Shown here one piece after another: positions 36,485 to 48,496 of a DNA stretch of 64,000 bases. Position 1 is the first letter of the stretch; each line of letters opens with the position of its first letter. The position numbers and the translations under genes are program-made. Source of the DNA: Theobroma cacao (taxonomy: Eukaryota; Streptophyta; Magnoliopsida; Malvales; Malvaceae); NCBI RefSeq assembly GCF_000208745.1, contig NC_030850.1, positions 20,197,528-20,261,527 on the forward strand, written 5' to 3'. The notes beneath the pieces were generated by a model. It was not told where the DNA came from and did no database searches. It worked only from the letters and a program-made list of their open reading frames with translations.

Positions 36485-36510
36485 CTAGAGAGAGAGAGAG
36501 AGAGAGAGTT
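36485..36510. repeat. GA microsatellite
   Basis: About 12 GA dinucleotides, at the position where the related 5' LTR has a shorter GA run (6338-6352), so it is an inherited LTR feature. Confidence 0.95.
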
Positions 36511-37013
36511 ATTGAAGCTTTAAGGGAGGCTTCCATGGAAGATGAAGAAACGTGAGATGGGAGGAAGAAGAAGAAGAAGTTGCTGGAAATTGCTAGAACT
36601 TAGATATTTATGCTTCAAGTTAATCCAAATTTTCACTGAATTTACCAAAATGCCTTTAACATGGTGGCTTTGTCTTCTTCCAATCCTTTATGAAAATCTT
36701 TTTACTCTTTTGACTCTGAGATAAAGTCCATAATAGTCTAGAAATACTCAGGTTCATGAAAACTTAAAAATTTCGATTCGAGATGAAAAATGACCATTTT
36801 GCCCCTAACTTGGAAATCATCATTATTCCTATTTCCTTCGTCATTTTATCCTTAGTTTCATCATTCATTTATGTCTTAGGCCTACTTAGGCCTTAATAAT
36901 ATTAGAAAACCCACTTCTAGGAGCTCACCAAGAAAATGACCAAACTACCCTTGCTCCACATCATAGGGTTTACCTCCGTTACATGTCTGTGAAGGTCAAG
37001 GTCTCACAATTAG

Positions 37014-39312
37014 TTATTAATGCAAATTATATAATCATAAAGACAAGGTTTTAAAATCTTATATGATGATTCTTAATATTTTATCAAAATAATAGCCTTC
37101 CTCTACTATTTTGAGAAATTTAACCTTTAAACTTCTTATTGAGCTAAGACCCTTTTCATCCCACCATGACCTTGAGTAACTCAACAAGCCATAATGAAAC
37201 TAATTAGGTAGGTAACTTAGCTTACCAATTGTATCTTATACAACTCCTAGATCAGTTAGGTGATAACTCCTTGTGTAAACGTATCATATACATTTTGCCT
37301 AACTATGCCTCTAATACTATGCGGTCATGTGTGACACATCTGAACAACATGGTACTAGTTGAGTAAGACCCACAAATAACTCAAACGTACTCGTGTAAAA
37401 GTTTGGCCTTGAGTGACTTAACAAGCCTCCAATTAAAAGAGCAACCTAGTTATCTTGTTATATGGTGGAAGGTAACTTTTTGACTTAATATATTGTTGAG
37501 AGATTTTTATTTATTAATTCATTAATTAAGGTCTCATTGATTTGGCATTGTTGACATGTATAGCATTTATCGCATTTCACATATATCATATATATATACT
37601 AAAAAAAAAAATCTATTTCGTGCCAACTACTAGGATGATTATGGACTTGACTAATTCTAATTTCCTTGAGCCATTAAGGAAATTAGTTCGTCAAATTCCT
37701 AGGGGATTTACACAAACATCGTCTTCAAGCTTTGCTTATAATCTCCTTGAATCTCCATGGCGCCTTTGGCTTTCTATCTTCAAGTTACAAAAATTTTTCT
37801 ATCTAATTCTAGTTTTACATTTTGATGTAACTAATTACATTTTATAATAAAAAAACCTTGAGTTACATTCGAGGGGAGTTAGATAAGAAAAGAATTTTAC
37901 AACCTAGAGAAAATAGAGATAAGGCAGGGTGCGCAGACCCTATTTTAAAATAAATACCATGAGAAATAAATTTAACCATCCATGACCTAATCTTCTAAGG
38001 TCTAAGTCCATAATAATCTTCATGCTTTATAATCATAATCAAAAGCATAGAAATAAATGCAAGCTCAATATCACTTGGTGATCTTGTGTGTTATTTGAGA
38101 AAAACATCAATTAATTCACTTAAAGTGCTAGACTCAAATTATTTGGTATTGTTTTATTTCAATTTAGTGTTTAACAAATTCTCATTTTTAAAACACTTAA
38201 AGTAAACATTTTACTCCTTATTTCTTATTAGAAATTCATTGAAATAAAACTTTCCTTTTTAAGACTTTCCATTTTAATTCTTTCCATAATTAAAACTCCT
38301 TTTAATCTTGGAAACTTCTTTATTTTAGGTAAACTTCCTAAAATATATCTAAGACAACATTTTAATTTATAACAGTTAGAAAATGGATTAGTTTTCTAAA
38401 TTGTATGCTGTTCAAGTTACCTAGATGGTGACTTAATAAATTTTTGGAAACTTCTAGTCAAATCAAAATTTTAAGGAAAATTTAATGCTATCACATAACT
38501 TTAGGAATTTCTTTTAAAGTAGGAAACTATTTCCTATGAATTTCCCAAATTAAAATACTATCCTTAATTTTAGGAATTTCTTTTAAAGTAGGAAACAATT
38601 TCCTATTTTTTTTTATGAATCACCTAAAATTAAAATTCTATCCTTAATTTTAGGAATTGCTTTTAAAGTAGGAAACAATTTCCTATTTTTTATGGATCAC
38701 CCAAAATAAAAATAGATGGTATTTAAGTGCTCTTAAAACTCCATAAATCATGAGTCAAACTCATGAAAAAGCTTCTAGAAATTTCCAACAAGTGTGTTTA
38801 ACAATTAAACACAAAATTCATGAAGAATTAAGCCACCAAAACAGATCATAGCTGTCCAAAATTTTTTGCATTGAATGTTTGCTGCTTTGGAACTTGAAAA
38901 CATGATTTTTATGAACCTTTTTCATACTAAATCAAGTCTGGCCGAAACATGCAGTGATTTAATTTGATAAAACTAATTTTTAACAATTGAAAACTGCTCA
39001 TAACACTTACCCAATGTTAGTAAAAAAATTAATTGGCACATTAGTCCCCAAAACATCTCAAAACTATTCGGTTTTAACTTGGCTTTGCAAGCCTTTTAAT
39101 CCATTCATTAAATCTTCGACTAAACATGATTTTAAACCTTTTAAAACATGTTTTAATGAATTAATTACATGCTGTCCAGGTTTGATTAAAACAAGAAAAC
39201 AAATTTTAAAAAAAGCCTTTAAAATTGATATACACCAAATAACCACACAAATCAATTCTATTGATTATCACCAAGAATCGAGAATGCTTATTACATGAAA
39301 ACATCAAACAAA
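37014..39312 (-). mobile_element. Long leader of the minus-strand element
   Basis: A 2.3-kb stretch between the primer site and gag with no convincing reading frame, equal in position and length to the leader of the outer element. It includes the tandem repeat at 38497-38715. Confidence 0.7.
38497..38715 (-). repeat. Leader tandem repeat, three units of 70-80 bp
   Basis: Three units share TTAGGAATT(T/G)CTTTTAAAGT then AGGAAAC(T/A)ATTTCCTAT. The GGAAACAATTTCC core is nearly palindromic. Confidence 0.85.
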
Positions 39313-39325
39313 GGCTTTGATACCA
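39313..39325 (-). other. Primer-binding site with one change
   Basis: The minus strand reads TGGTATCAAAGCC, one G-to-A change from the initiator tRNA-Met type. It adjoins the 5' LTR. Confidence 0.88.
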
Positions 39326-39326
39326 C

Positions 39327-41013
39327 TACTGGGATTTGACCTCATGCTCAAACACAAAATAATCAATAAATTAAACTAAAACGCAGCGAAAAAATAAACA
39401 AGTATTTAATCAGAGAAACAGTTAAATCCTACAGGATCAATGTTGTGTTTTTCATGTAACTTTCAAATTAATTATGAACACTCATAAGTTTAAGAGTTAC
39501 ATACCTTGCTCTAGATATCGTAATCAATAGCCAATTAAATCAAAATCTTTGCTTCTTTACCTTTAGGATTTGTTAAATCTTCAACCACCCAAATGTTTGG
39601 CCTCTAACAATAATCCACACAGTGACTGAATAAGACCTTCTCAAAGCTAGGATTTTTACTTGTGCTATCAGGTTTTGTTTCTAAAACAAAAAGACAAAAA
39701 ATTCTTGCCGAATCTTATTTTTCTCAAACAAAGAAAACTATTTTTCTTTTCTTATTTTATGAAACAGCTGAGAAGTGGTTGGAGGCTTAGGGTTTTTAGT
39801 TTGCTAACATAACATACTTATGTAGCCAAACTAATTTGTAACTCTAAATACAACAGTTGTATTTTAATTAAATTAAGTATCTAAGATTTCAATTATTTTC
39901 TCACTTTATTTTGGTGTATTTTAATTAAGTCGAACTTAATTAATTATCCTTATTTAATCCCAATCATGTCACTTAATGTGTGTGATCCATTAGGCTTCTA
40001 ACATGTTGGCAATAAATATAAATCATAATCAAATATCAATTTGATAATTAATTTATATTTATAGATCATGAGCGACATCTAGCAATACATCATGACCATC
40101 CAAATGTTAGAGAGTCAATCAAAGAATTTGACAAAGCCCTTTAGTGATAAGCCTCTTAGTGTAATACGATCATTTCGTCAAATATCTCAAATATGTCATT
40201 AAGCATGGCTTGGTGTCTACTTATGACATTCCATATTAGTTTTCATAATTCATGATTAACCTTATGAATTTAGAAAACTAACTTTCCTCAAATTCATCAT
40301 GCTTTGGCCATAAACTTTATACAAGTTAATAAAGGATTGAGAATAAGTGAGATACACCCCCTCATATCACTTGGGGTGATGAATCCTCTCTTGACCACTC
40401 ATTCACCTTCGCATGCTCATAGCATACCTAAAAACACCTTGTTTAGGTATCTGGTCACCTCTAGACCCGTAGGGGTGAAATCAAAGTATGTCATTCCCCA
40501 TACAAGATGACCTAGTGTCTCGAGTCCAAGGACTAGTTCCATGACTATCACATGAGAATATTTTCCATAGACACTTGAGTGAAATACCAAATGGAGTTCT
40601 CATAGCGAGTCATGTTCAGTGAACTTGTTATTTAACAAGCACCTACACGTTATTGTCAAGTATTCCATATACTTCAATCTATAAGATCGATTGCTTATTT
40701 CCCAAGTAAAGAGGCTTAACATGTACTAGTCTTTGAGCATTGTCAATACCCTATCTTGACAATACAATGACTAGGAACAATTTTAGGAACATGGCTTTGA
40801 TGCATAGTGATCTCATAATTGTAACAACTTTACAATTCTCTTGCAAGGCCTTTATGTTCCATGGGCTTCATCTAATTAGTTCTTAATAACTGTTTATTAT
40901 TGCACTAACCTAAAAGAAAACCTCTATCATATATAGTTATGTGATTAGGTATGCATTAAATGACAATATATATTTCTTGATCAATCCTATTGGCTCAAGG
41001 ACAAATACCAACA
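39327..41013 (-). repeat. 5' LTR of the minus-strand element
   Basis: On the minus strand it starts TGTTGGTATTTGTCC and ends GGTCAAATCCCAGTA; the terminal CA has changed to TA. It aligns with the 3' LTR at 30185-31872 over its full length. The right target duplication CTTGG follows directly. Confidence 0.92.
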
Positions 41014-41400
41014 CTTGGACAATTAGGATTGGCGATGGATCATGAGTTGAGTACTAACTTAGCTTTATGGTCTATTCCTAATAACTTCAGCGAGTTCATG
41101 TTGAACTTCCATATGAACTATTTGGAAGCTACTCTTTCTAAACTTCTGAACATGCTGGATAGGGTAGAGATGTCCGTTAAAAGGAAAAAGGAGCTTTAGT
41201 TCTTGTTTATTCTTCAAAGGCTTAAACGAAGCAAAAGAAGAAGAAAACCCAAAAAGGGAAGAAGGTAACATCCCAAAATCAGAAGGCATTGAAGCCTAAA
41301 AGAGGTGTCAAAAAGGACAAAGAGAAGAACATGTGCCATCACTGTGGCAAACCTGATCATTGAATGAGGAATTGCCAAGAGTACCTAGCTATTTAAGCAA
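41014..41400 (+). pseudogene. gag, C-terminal part (outer element)
   Basis: It continues the gag cut at 30184: MDHELSTNLALWSIPNNFSE and MNYLEATLSKLLNMLDRVEM match the corresponding part of the minus-strand element's gag (MNKIEVTLSSLLNMLTQVEN). A Lys-rich segment and a zinc knuckle follow: CHHCGKPDH at 41333, then a TGA codon where the family has Trp, then MRNC. The CTTGG at the join is the target duplication, so the two halves were one gene before the insertion. At least one stop and a frameshift break this half as well. Confidence 0.85.
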
Positions 41401-41859
41401 GAAAAAAAAATTTATTGAAGTTTTTAATTTTGGTACCATTTATTAAGATATACTACTTTATATTATAAAGATATATGATACCTTATGTTGGTTCTAATAT
41501 GTATGACATATTATAGAGACCAAGGACAAAGATGAGCAGGAACTTAGCTGAGGAGGTGACCACATTAATATACTACTTGAAGCATTAGATGCTACATATG
41601 GATGGTTGCGCTCCTATTTAAACATATGATTTGATTTGTTGGATAATTTGGTTAAATGTTTTGACATTTATTACCATGTGGATGACTTGTGAACATTTAT
41701 ATTAGCATGTGGATGTAAAAGTTTTAATGTTTCATGTTTGGATAATTATTTGGAATAATTATATCTTACTTTATTATTATCCGTATTTCATATTTCTCTA
41801 CGCAACAGTATTTGTTCAATTATAGATTATGATTTATGTGAAATTAGTTTGATTAAAAT
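41401..41859 (+). mobile_element. Non-coding 3' internal region of the outer element, first part
   Basis: AT-rich, with no pol motif. TTGGTTCTAATATGTATGACATATTA near 41483-41515 resembles 33450-33480 of the minus-strand relative, at the same position just after gag. Confidence 0.6.
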
Positions 41860-42500
41860 TGTCACGACCCAATTTTTAGAGCCATGACCGGCGCATGAGC
41901 TCAATGAGCATAGCTCACTAAGCCCAAGCAAGCCTATCCATTTACCTTTGCTTAACAAATTTATCATATCATGCATACACACACACCTTTTCCCGAGTGT
42001 GAACATAGCCAAAACACAATGGCATTATTGATAATAATATACATGCACTATACCAGTCATGTATTTAGCAATTTACATTGCATACACATATTCACATTAT
42101 TAGATTGAATTCACAATACAAAAGGACCCATGACTTCCAACGGAGACATTTACAATAAAAGGGATTACTATCGAATGCCAGACATATACCCAGGAGATGC
42201 ACTACGGGGACTCCTCGATCTAGGGTCCAACAGTCACCTGATTTGAAAACATGAATTTTTATAAAACGTGAGTACAATACTCAGTGAGTGAACAAGAAGA
42301 GAACAAGCATACCATAAGGAATGTTTATCGAAATCATGATGCATTCATTTTCTCAAAACCATGTAATTGTTTTAGCTCCTTTAAACCCCTAATGTAAACC
42401 CCACATGAGTAAATCACTTTACAAAAATCCATGCTCAACTATGGTAATAAAGAAATGGGAAATATGGCAAAAACCCACAAGTTAGCAAAATGGACAGAAA

Positions 42501-42592
42501 GTTTCTCGCTGTAGCGAGAACCAGTTCTGGTGAAGGCCCTCAAACCCGAGAGTTTCTCACTATTGCAAGAATGAATTTCACTGCAGCGAAAC
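42501..42592. repeat. Palindromes based on TTTCTCGCTGTAGCGAGAA
   Basis: GTTTCTCGCTGTAGCGAGAA is nearly perfect. GTTTCTCACTATTGCAAGAA and TTCACTGCAGCGAAAC are diverged copies within 90 bases. The same motif occurs at 35110-35432. Confidence 0.85.
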
Positions 42593-42810
42593 AGAGCAAC
42601 AAGAGAAAAGTTTCCCTTCACTCAACAAAAAGGCCATCCTACTAAACCAACAAAATCAACATAAAACTCATGAAAATTCACAAAGTGCAATGTATCAAAT
42701 TTCACATATATGTCAACCATATATCACATTCATGAGCTTTCATTTCATAAGTCTAGATATGCATAATTTGATAGACAAACATCAATATCATCATAATCAC
42801 ACCCGGCTCA

Positions 42811-43036
42811 TGTACATCCCCCCACATCGTGCACATAGCCGGCACCATCGTGTGCATCCCCCCACANATGTACATCCCCTCACATCGTGCACATAGCCGG
42901 CACCATCGTGTGCATCCCTCCACATTGTGCGCAATTAGTGCCATCGTGTACATCCCCCTACATCATGCACACAAACACTATCATCATCCATCTCTCACGC
43001 CACCATTATCACCGGCATGTGCATCCCCCCACATCG
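42811..43036 (-). repeat. LTR minisatellite with a single N
   Basis: About five units built on CATCCCCCCACATCGTGCACA and AGCCGGCACCATCGTGTG. The lone N at 42867 sits between two units and probably marks a collapsed or guessed repeat count. Confidence 0.88.
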
Positions 43037-44769
43037 TGCACACACACAGTTATAGTCATTATACACAATATCATTCATCATGCACAACACACATATATAT
43101 ATATCATCATATTGCAATAATGCATGAATCTATAGCAATCACATATCACAACATCAAACCATTTAACAAAAGCTTGTTCCCAAGGTACATTTTCTAAGAC
43201 AAGTTCGATAGAATCTTTCATATTCCCCAAAACAAGTTTGAAATGCAAGTCCACTCACCGATATCAAAAATCTGGATTCCGGGTGCACTCGGACTAATAG
43301 TCCTCAGGCACAATTCCTTTGCCTTTTTCGAACGTCTCACTACCTTAACAAATAATAAAGTCAAGGAATTTACTATAATGTCCCTAAATTGATATAAACT
43401 AATTTAAACTACTAATGCTTGATATGTAAATGCAAAAATACGTCCGATTACCGCTTAATCACGGTATCGATTAAATTCGATCGATCACCGATTAATTGGC
43501 GATTGTGTCCAAATCACCTCCAAATTAATCCATTTCTCCTCTAATACCTTAATTTACCACATACCATTTAAATAAAGCCAAATTCAACATTAGATCCTTC
43601 ACAGTTCTTTATAGAAAAATTCAGTCATTTGGTGCACTAGCACCGAAATTTTTTCTACATAATCGTTTCACCCTAATTCATCTTTTTCCAAGCCATTTTC
43701 CTTGAAATAAAAGCAATCCCCCATTGATATTCAGCCCTCATGGTTCGACCAACAAGGAACCCTAGAGAAATTGAATATTTCTTTTGTGTTTTTGTTCATA
43801 ACCATGCTTAACTATCCCTAAACACTAACATAGCCTAAAATCAAATTATTCCAACAACAATTCCTCTTCCATACCCATTTTTCAGAATTGAATTCATCAT
43901 GATAACTCAATATTCAACCATAGAAATCAAGAACAAAAGCATGGGTAAGCTAGGTCTCAAGGAGAATTAAAGAAATTCTAACTTATCTAGCTTGTTTCCT
44001 TGATTTCTTCTCTTTTTCTTTGAATTGGGGATTTAATGGGCTGATTTCTATAGAAAATAATCAAATAATCAAGCATGCCACGTGTCACATGCTTATTGGC
44101 CTAATTTTTAAACTTTTTGACTTTTTCTTCTTAATTTTCCACTACAAATATTCCGGTATTTATCCAATCCAACCACAATTAAAATCCCTTGGTCTTGACA
44201 AGTGCCGGGGCAAAAAATTTTACCGATTTACCCCCGGGGTGAAAAAGTTACGATTTTACCCCTATACTCCGAAATGTACCGGAATCACATTATTTCTACC
44301 TTTCAACCTCAAATAACACTAATATTGATCAATATTAACCAAATTGGGAAAAAATTGTTTTGTAAAAATTTTCGTTTAGTCCTCTAGTGGCAAAATTACC
44401 ATTTTACCCTTGTGCTCCAAAAATATCGAATATCACAAATTTTCACTACTAAACATCATTTTATACTCCAATAATCATAATTATATTTTATATAATTATT
44501 CTTGGTCAAATGTGATCAAATCTTGGCTAGAAATCTCCATTTTATCATCAAATGGTAAAATGATCGTTTTGTCCCTAATCGGTCAATTTTCCTAATGGAC
44601 TCCAAACTGGACCTTGAACTTCGAATCACTATTCTAAGCCATTCTGTGGGTTTCAAAATTTTCAATTTCCTCTTAGAATTTCTATTTGAACTAGTTCAAG
44701 GCTCGATTTAACTTAGTTGTACCATTCGGTACAATACCATCTTTTAATCGAGCTTGACAAGGTCTCACA

Positions 44770-45868
44770 AAAATAAAATTAATTGATTAAGATTAATCAA
44801 CTAATCCAATGACCTTACTTAAGATAAGATCTTAGTAAAAGATCGTTAGAGTTTGTCATTAATTGATCAAAGGAATGAATTTTGATTCATATAAAGATGG
44901 AACTTTCTTATGAATAGAACTTAAAGTTGTTTATTCAAAAGAAAAAACCAAAGTCATATTTTGATATGATTTGGTCCATACCTCTCCAATACATTAAGCC
45001 CATAATGGTATTCTAAAACCAATACAATTCCAAGCATGCATTGGCATGTATATATGTAACTTTGTGGAATATTCAAAAAAGTTTGAATATTACTCTCACA
45101 AAGAATCTTTGATTTAGTGCGAGTATGATGACATTAAGAAAATAATTTCTTAATATTATTATGTTACATTGGCATTCAATACTAGAAATTTTGCATTAAG
45201 TTGCATAATCAATATAGTTGTATGAGAACACCATGGATTTAGTAAGACACATTGAGATGTATTATTCATATTAAATGAATCTACTAAATATGATTAATGG
45301 AATTTCACCCTCTATTCTATTTAATGAGATACAAAGAGTTGGATGAAATATAATATGTTAGTGTACTTGTCTCATGCACATGAGGAGGTTAGTGGGAGTG
45401 AATATAGTTCTTCATTGATACAATTACATAAGATGTAATATGTGTATAAAGAAAAGGCTAAGTTTCAATAGGTGGTGGATGGCATAATACTAAGTGATAA
45501 AATGCATGTGATGCATGAAGCATAGTCAAGTTGAAATAGTTCCAAAGTTAGAAAAGGACTATGAACATGTATATAAACAAGGTCATATACATCCTACTAA
45601 AGGCTCGAGTAGGAGGATATTTAGATTTTTAGCTCATGAAACTAATAAAGGGTTCTAGCCATTGTTAATATAACAATGGAGCCACACCAAGAACTTAAGT
45701 CTCATTGGGTCTAAATATAGTAATATGATGAGATGTTGTGACATCACAAAGACAAGAGCAATTAACCACATTAAACGGCACAAGCAAATCTATAAAGAGA
45801 TACGATTGCTAAATGGATTGGATCCACATTGTGATGAGGTAGCAATTGGCTTTGTGCTAGTAGGAGAG
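44770..45868 (+). mobile_element. Non-coding 3' internal region of the outer element, second part
   Basis: The region ends in CTAGTAGGAGAG, a purine-rich tract right before the 3' LTR. A short open frame near 45725 runs into the LTR and has no recognised relative. A remnant of the RNase H end of pol cannot be excluded, but nothing reads clearly. Confidence 0.6.
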
Positions 45869-47673
45869 TGTTGGGATGAGCCTTGTAGCCAATTGAGATT
45901 GGTTAAGGCTTGGTTCGAATCATATAATGATATCATTCATATTAAATGATTATAGATTTTTTCTTCATCAATAAGATATTAATTATAATTAGTTATAAAT
46001 CTAATTAAATGAAGTCCATGAGATTAATATGCCTTATAAGGGAACAGTTACATGATCCTTATGCATCAATACTTAATCTCACAATGTTTCTGGTTAATAT
46101 ATCATTGAGATTGGACATCAATGATGCTTAGAGACTAGTACATTATGTGTTCTTTACTTTGGAAGTAAGCAATTGATCTCATATATTGAAGTATAGAGAT
46201 ACTTGGAACTAGAATGTAGGTGCTTCCTTAGGAAAGCAAGTTCACTGAACATGAGTCGCCATGAGAAGTGCATTTGGTAATACATTCCAATGTCTATGCA
46301 ACATTTCTCATGTGTTAGTTGTGTAAATGCTTTCTAGACTTTAGACACTAAGCTGTCTTATATGAGGAGTGCTATGTTTTAATTTCATCTCTATGAGTGC
46401 CTAACCAAAGATACCTATGAAGCATGCGAAGGCATATGAGTGGTCAAGATCGGAATCATCACCTCAAGTGCTTTAGAGGACATATCTTATTAGTTTTTGG
46501 TTAACTTTAGGTTATTGAAGTCCTTGGCCAAGGTGACTTAAAGATTATGAAAAAGGTTTCATAAGTCTTTATAAAGATAAAGCTATAACTGCAACAATGA
46601 ATATGGAAATAAATAAGATTAGATACTGCACCAAGCTCTTTACATCTCTAAGATATATGATAAGGGAGTGAATTACACTGATAGACTGTACACTGAAAAG
46701 TTATCAAAGAACCCTTTGCTCTCTAAACAATTGAGTAGTCATGATGCATTACTAGATGCCAATCTTGGTGTATGGAATTAATTATAAATTAATTGAATGA
46801 AATTTATATTAATCAATTAAGTCATTAATCAATTCCATTTTTAACATGTTAGGAATTTAATGGGTTACATACAATGATTGCATTTGAATTAAATTGGGAG
46901 AGTGATGATTTAAATTAGACCTAAATCACATGTTAGGTAATTAACTTCTATAAACTTAATTAAAAGGAGTTTAATTAAGTTTTGGGCATAATATAAATAT
47001 AGTTATACTTATAAGGTCGAAATTGAAATAATATAAAGGAAATTATTTCAATTTGATTTCCATTAGGCTTAATTAAGATAGTTTAATTAAGTCATGGGCC
47101 TATATTGTAATGTGTTATAATTTGAGGGCCTTATTGCAAAATTAAAGTTAATTTTAACGTAGTTATATAAATCACATTTAACTATGTTTTCATAGATGAA
47201 GAAAAGGAGTTATTAGAAAAAAAAAGGTTTTCTTCTTGTTTTTCGTCACCTACTTTGTGAAGAAGAAGAAATTGTTTTTGAAGCAATTTTTCAAGTGTCT
47301 GATTCGACAATCCTTGTGAGAAATGGAAAAGGACAAATGTTGTTCCCTTTTGCTAGCATAAAAGCATAGTTAAAGTCTCCTTCTTTTGCTGAAAGGTTCA
47401 AGTGAAATCGTGTGTACTATCATTGGAGGCCAATAGTATGATTAATGAAGGTTCTTGCTTCTTGTGGTGCTCGCGAGTTTCATTGAGGAGATTGCTATTC
47501 TGATCAGAAGATCGTTGGCAAAGTTAGCTTCTGATTTTATGATTTATATGTTATTCTATGTGTTAAAATATCACCATGATGATCCGTGGGTGGAGGAATG
47601 TTTTGTTTTTTAAAGTTTTGATTTTTTTTCTACTATGTAATTGTGAGCATGTTGTCCATAGCCAAACCGAATA
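45869..47673 (+). repeat. 3' LTR of the outer element
   Basis: It starts TGTTGGGATGAGCCTTGTAG and aligns with the 5' LTR at both ends, with 1.3 kb more in the middle. It keeps the family blocks AGTTCACTGAACATG and GAAGCATGCGAAGG. The end is inferred by alignment of CCAAACCGAATA with CAAACCCAACA. Confidence 0.82.
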
Positions 47674-48496
47674 GCAATATTATTTATTACTATTTATTTT
47701 TTTAATTCCTTTTATTCATATTGTGTGTAATGTATTTTGTTGTTTTAGTTGTTGGTTTATTGTTTTGGTTTCGTGTTTTCTTTTGTTTTTTTTAAATGAT
47801 TAGCTTCTATTTACATTTGTTTTATTTTTTACTTGTTGTTTGAGTTTAGTGATTTATATTTTAAAGACTCTTTCATTTAGAATATTGGTATTGTATTTTA
47901 TGTGTTTATTGCTTTTAACCTTTGTTGAAGCCATTTGAACCCTATAACCAAAGAATTTAATGCAAAGTAATTTGTATTTACACTCATAATATTTTTTTAA
48001 AACTAAATAAGATTTTCACTCTTAAAATCCTAAGATTGTAAAAATTAATCAACATCTGCCATTTACTTAAGAAAGCTACATGTGTATTGTCCTACCAAAA
48101 TAAAATTGACGTTACTTTATATGAAAATATGTATATGGTCTTTTAACCTCATAATATAATGACTAATGACTAAAGCATTAAGTAGTTCTGTATTTACAAG
48201 ATCTCTAAGCATTTATAGGATATATAGAGTGCAAAGAATTACTTCTGTTAAGTCTAAATGAGTTAAAGATAGGTACAAAGTGATAAATTAAATAAGATAA
48301 ATACAAAGCCACCATTAGCCATAAGTAGCTTCACTTGATGTTGTTACCACCAATTGATTTGAAAATTGTCCTTAGTCATGGATGTTTGAACGTATCTTCT
48401 ATTCTAATAACTTTGTCACATCATCCTTAGTAATGAAAAATTGACAAACTAACTCAAAAGTTTGAATGGTGGAATCCCCTTTCATTCCAAGCCAAT
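47674..48496. other. T-rich unassigned sequence
   Basis: No gene or repeat recognised. Composition up to about 47930 resembles 26528-27052 and is probably the other side of the outer element's target. Confidence 0.4.

Larger units (their letters stand above)
34418..37008 (-). mobile_element. Gypsy-type solo LTR, 2591 bp, exact target duplication
   Basis: On the minus strand it starts TGTGAGACCTTGACC and ends GGGCTATGACA. ATTAG flanks it exactly at 34413-34417 and 37009-37013. Its length and order of blocks match the 5' LTR at 5606-8248 of the gypsy-type element, and it supplies the sequence missing from that LTR's gap. It contains TTTCTCGCTG palindromes, the conserved block, a minisatellite and GA and TA microsatellites. 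No internal region is present. It sits 44 bases upstream of the gag start of the host element. Confidence 0.94.
30185..41013 (-). mobile_element. Complete minus-strand copia-like element
   Basis: Its two LTRs (1688 and 1687 bp), a primer site at 39313, a polypurine tract at 31873 and an exact target duplication CTTGG (30180-30184 and 41014-41018) define a complete element of 10,829 bp including a nested 2.6-kb solo LTR. It is inserted in the gag of a relative in opposite orientation. It carries gag remnants and no recognisable protease, integrase, reverse transcriptase or RNase H, so it would have depended on enzymes from other elements. Confidence 0.92.
41860..44769 (-). mobile_element. Gypsy-type solo LTR, 2910 bp, exact target duplication
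   Basis: On the minus strand it starts TGTGAGACCTTGTC and ends TTGGGTCGTGACA, flanked exactly by AAAAT at 41855-41859 and 44770-44774. Its end part (41860 to about 43250) resembles the LTR at 34418-37008 (GGGCTTAGTG(A/G)GC(T/C)AT, the CGCTG palindromes and the CACATCGTGCAC minisatellite). Its start part (43250-44769) resembles the first half of the LTR at 18305-21230. It therefore looks like a mosaic of two LTR families. Confidence 0.93.
27053..47673 (+). mobile_element. Outer copia-like element carrying nested insertions
   Basis: Its own parts are 27053-30184, 41014-41859 and 44770-47673, about 6.9 kb. It has a 5' LTR starting TGTTGGGATGAGCC, an initiator tRNA-Met primer site, a 2.2-kb leader with 180-bp repeats, a gag split at 30184/41014, about 1.5 kb without recognisable pol, a purine-rich tract (GTAGGAGAG) and a 3' LTR with the same start. 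The nested elements have exact target duplications, which fixes the order of events. Its right end (CCGAATA, where CCCAACA is expected) is mutated, and no clear target duplication was found. Confidence 0.85.

Noticed and set aside
38987..39298. A 103-codon frame in the leader of the minus-strand element
   Set aside because: It lies antisense to the element, has no relative in the other leader, and AT-poor codon use is absent.
45725..45949. A 74-codon frame possibly from the end of RNase H
   Set aside because: It runs across the LTR boundary, and no RNase H motif could be matched with confidence.
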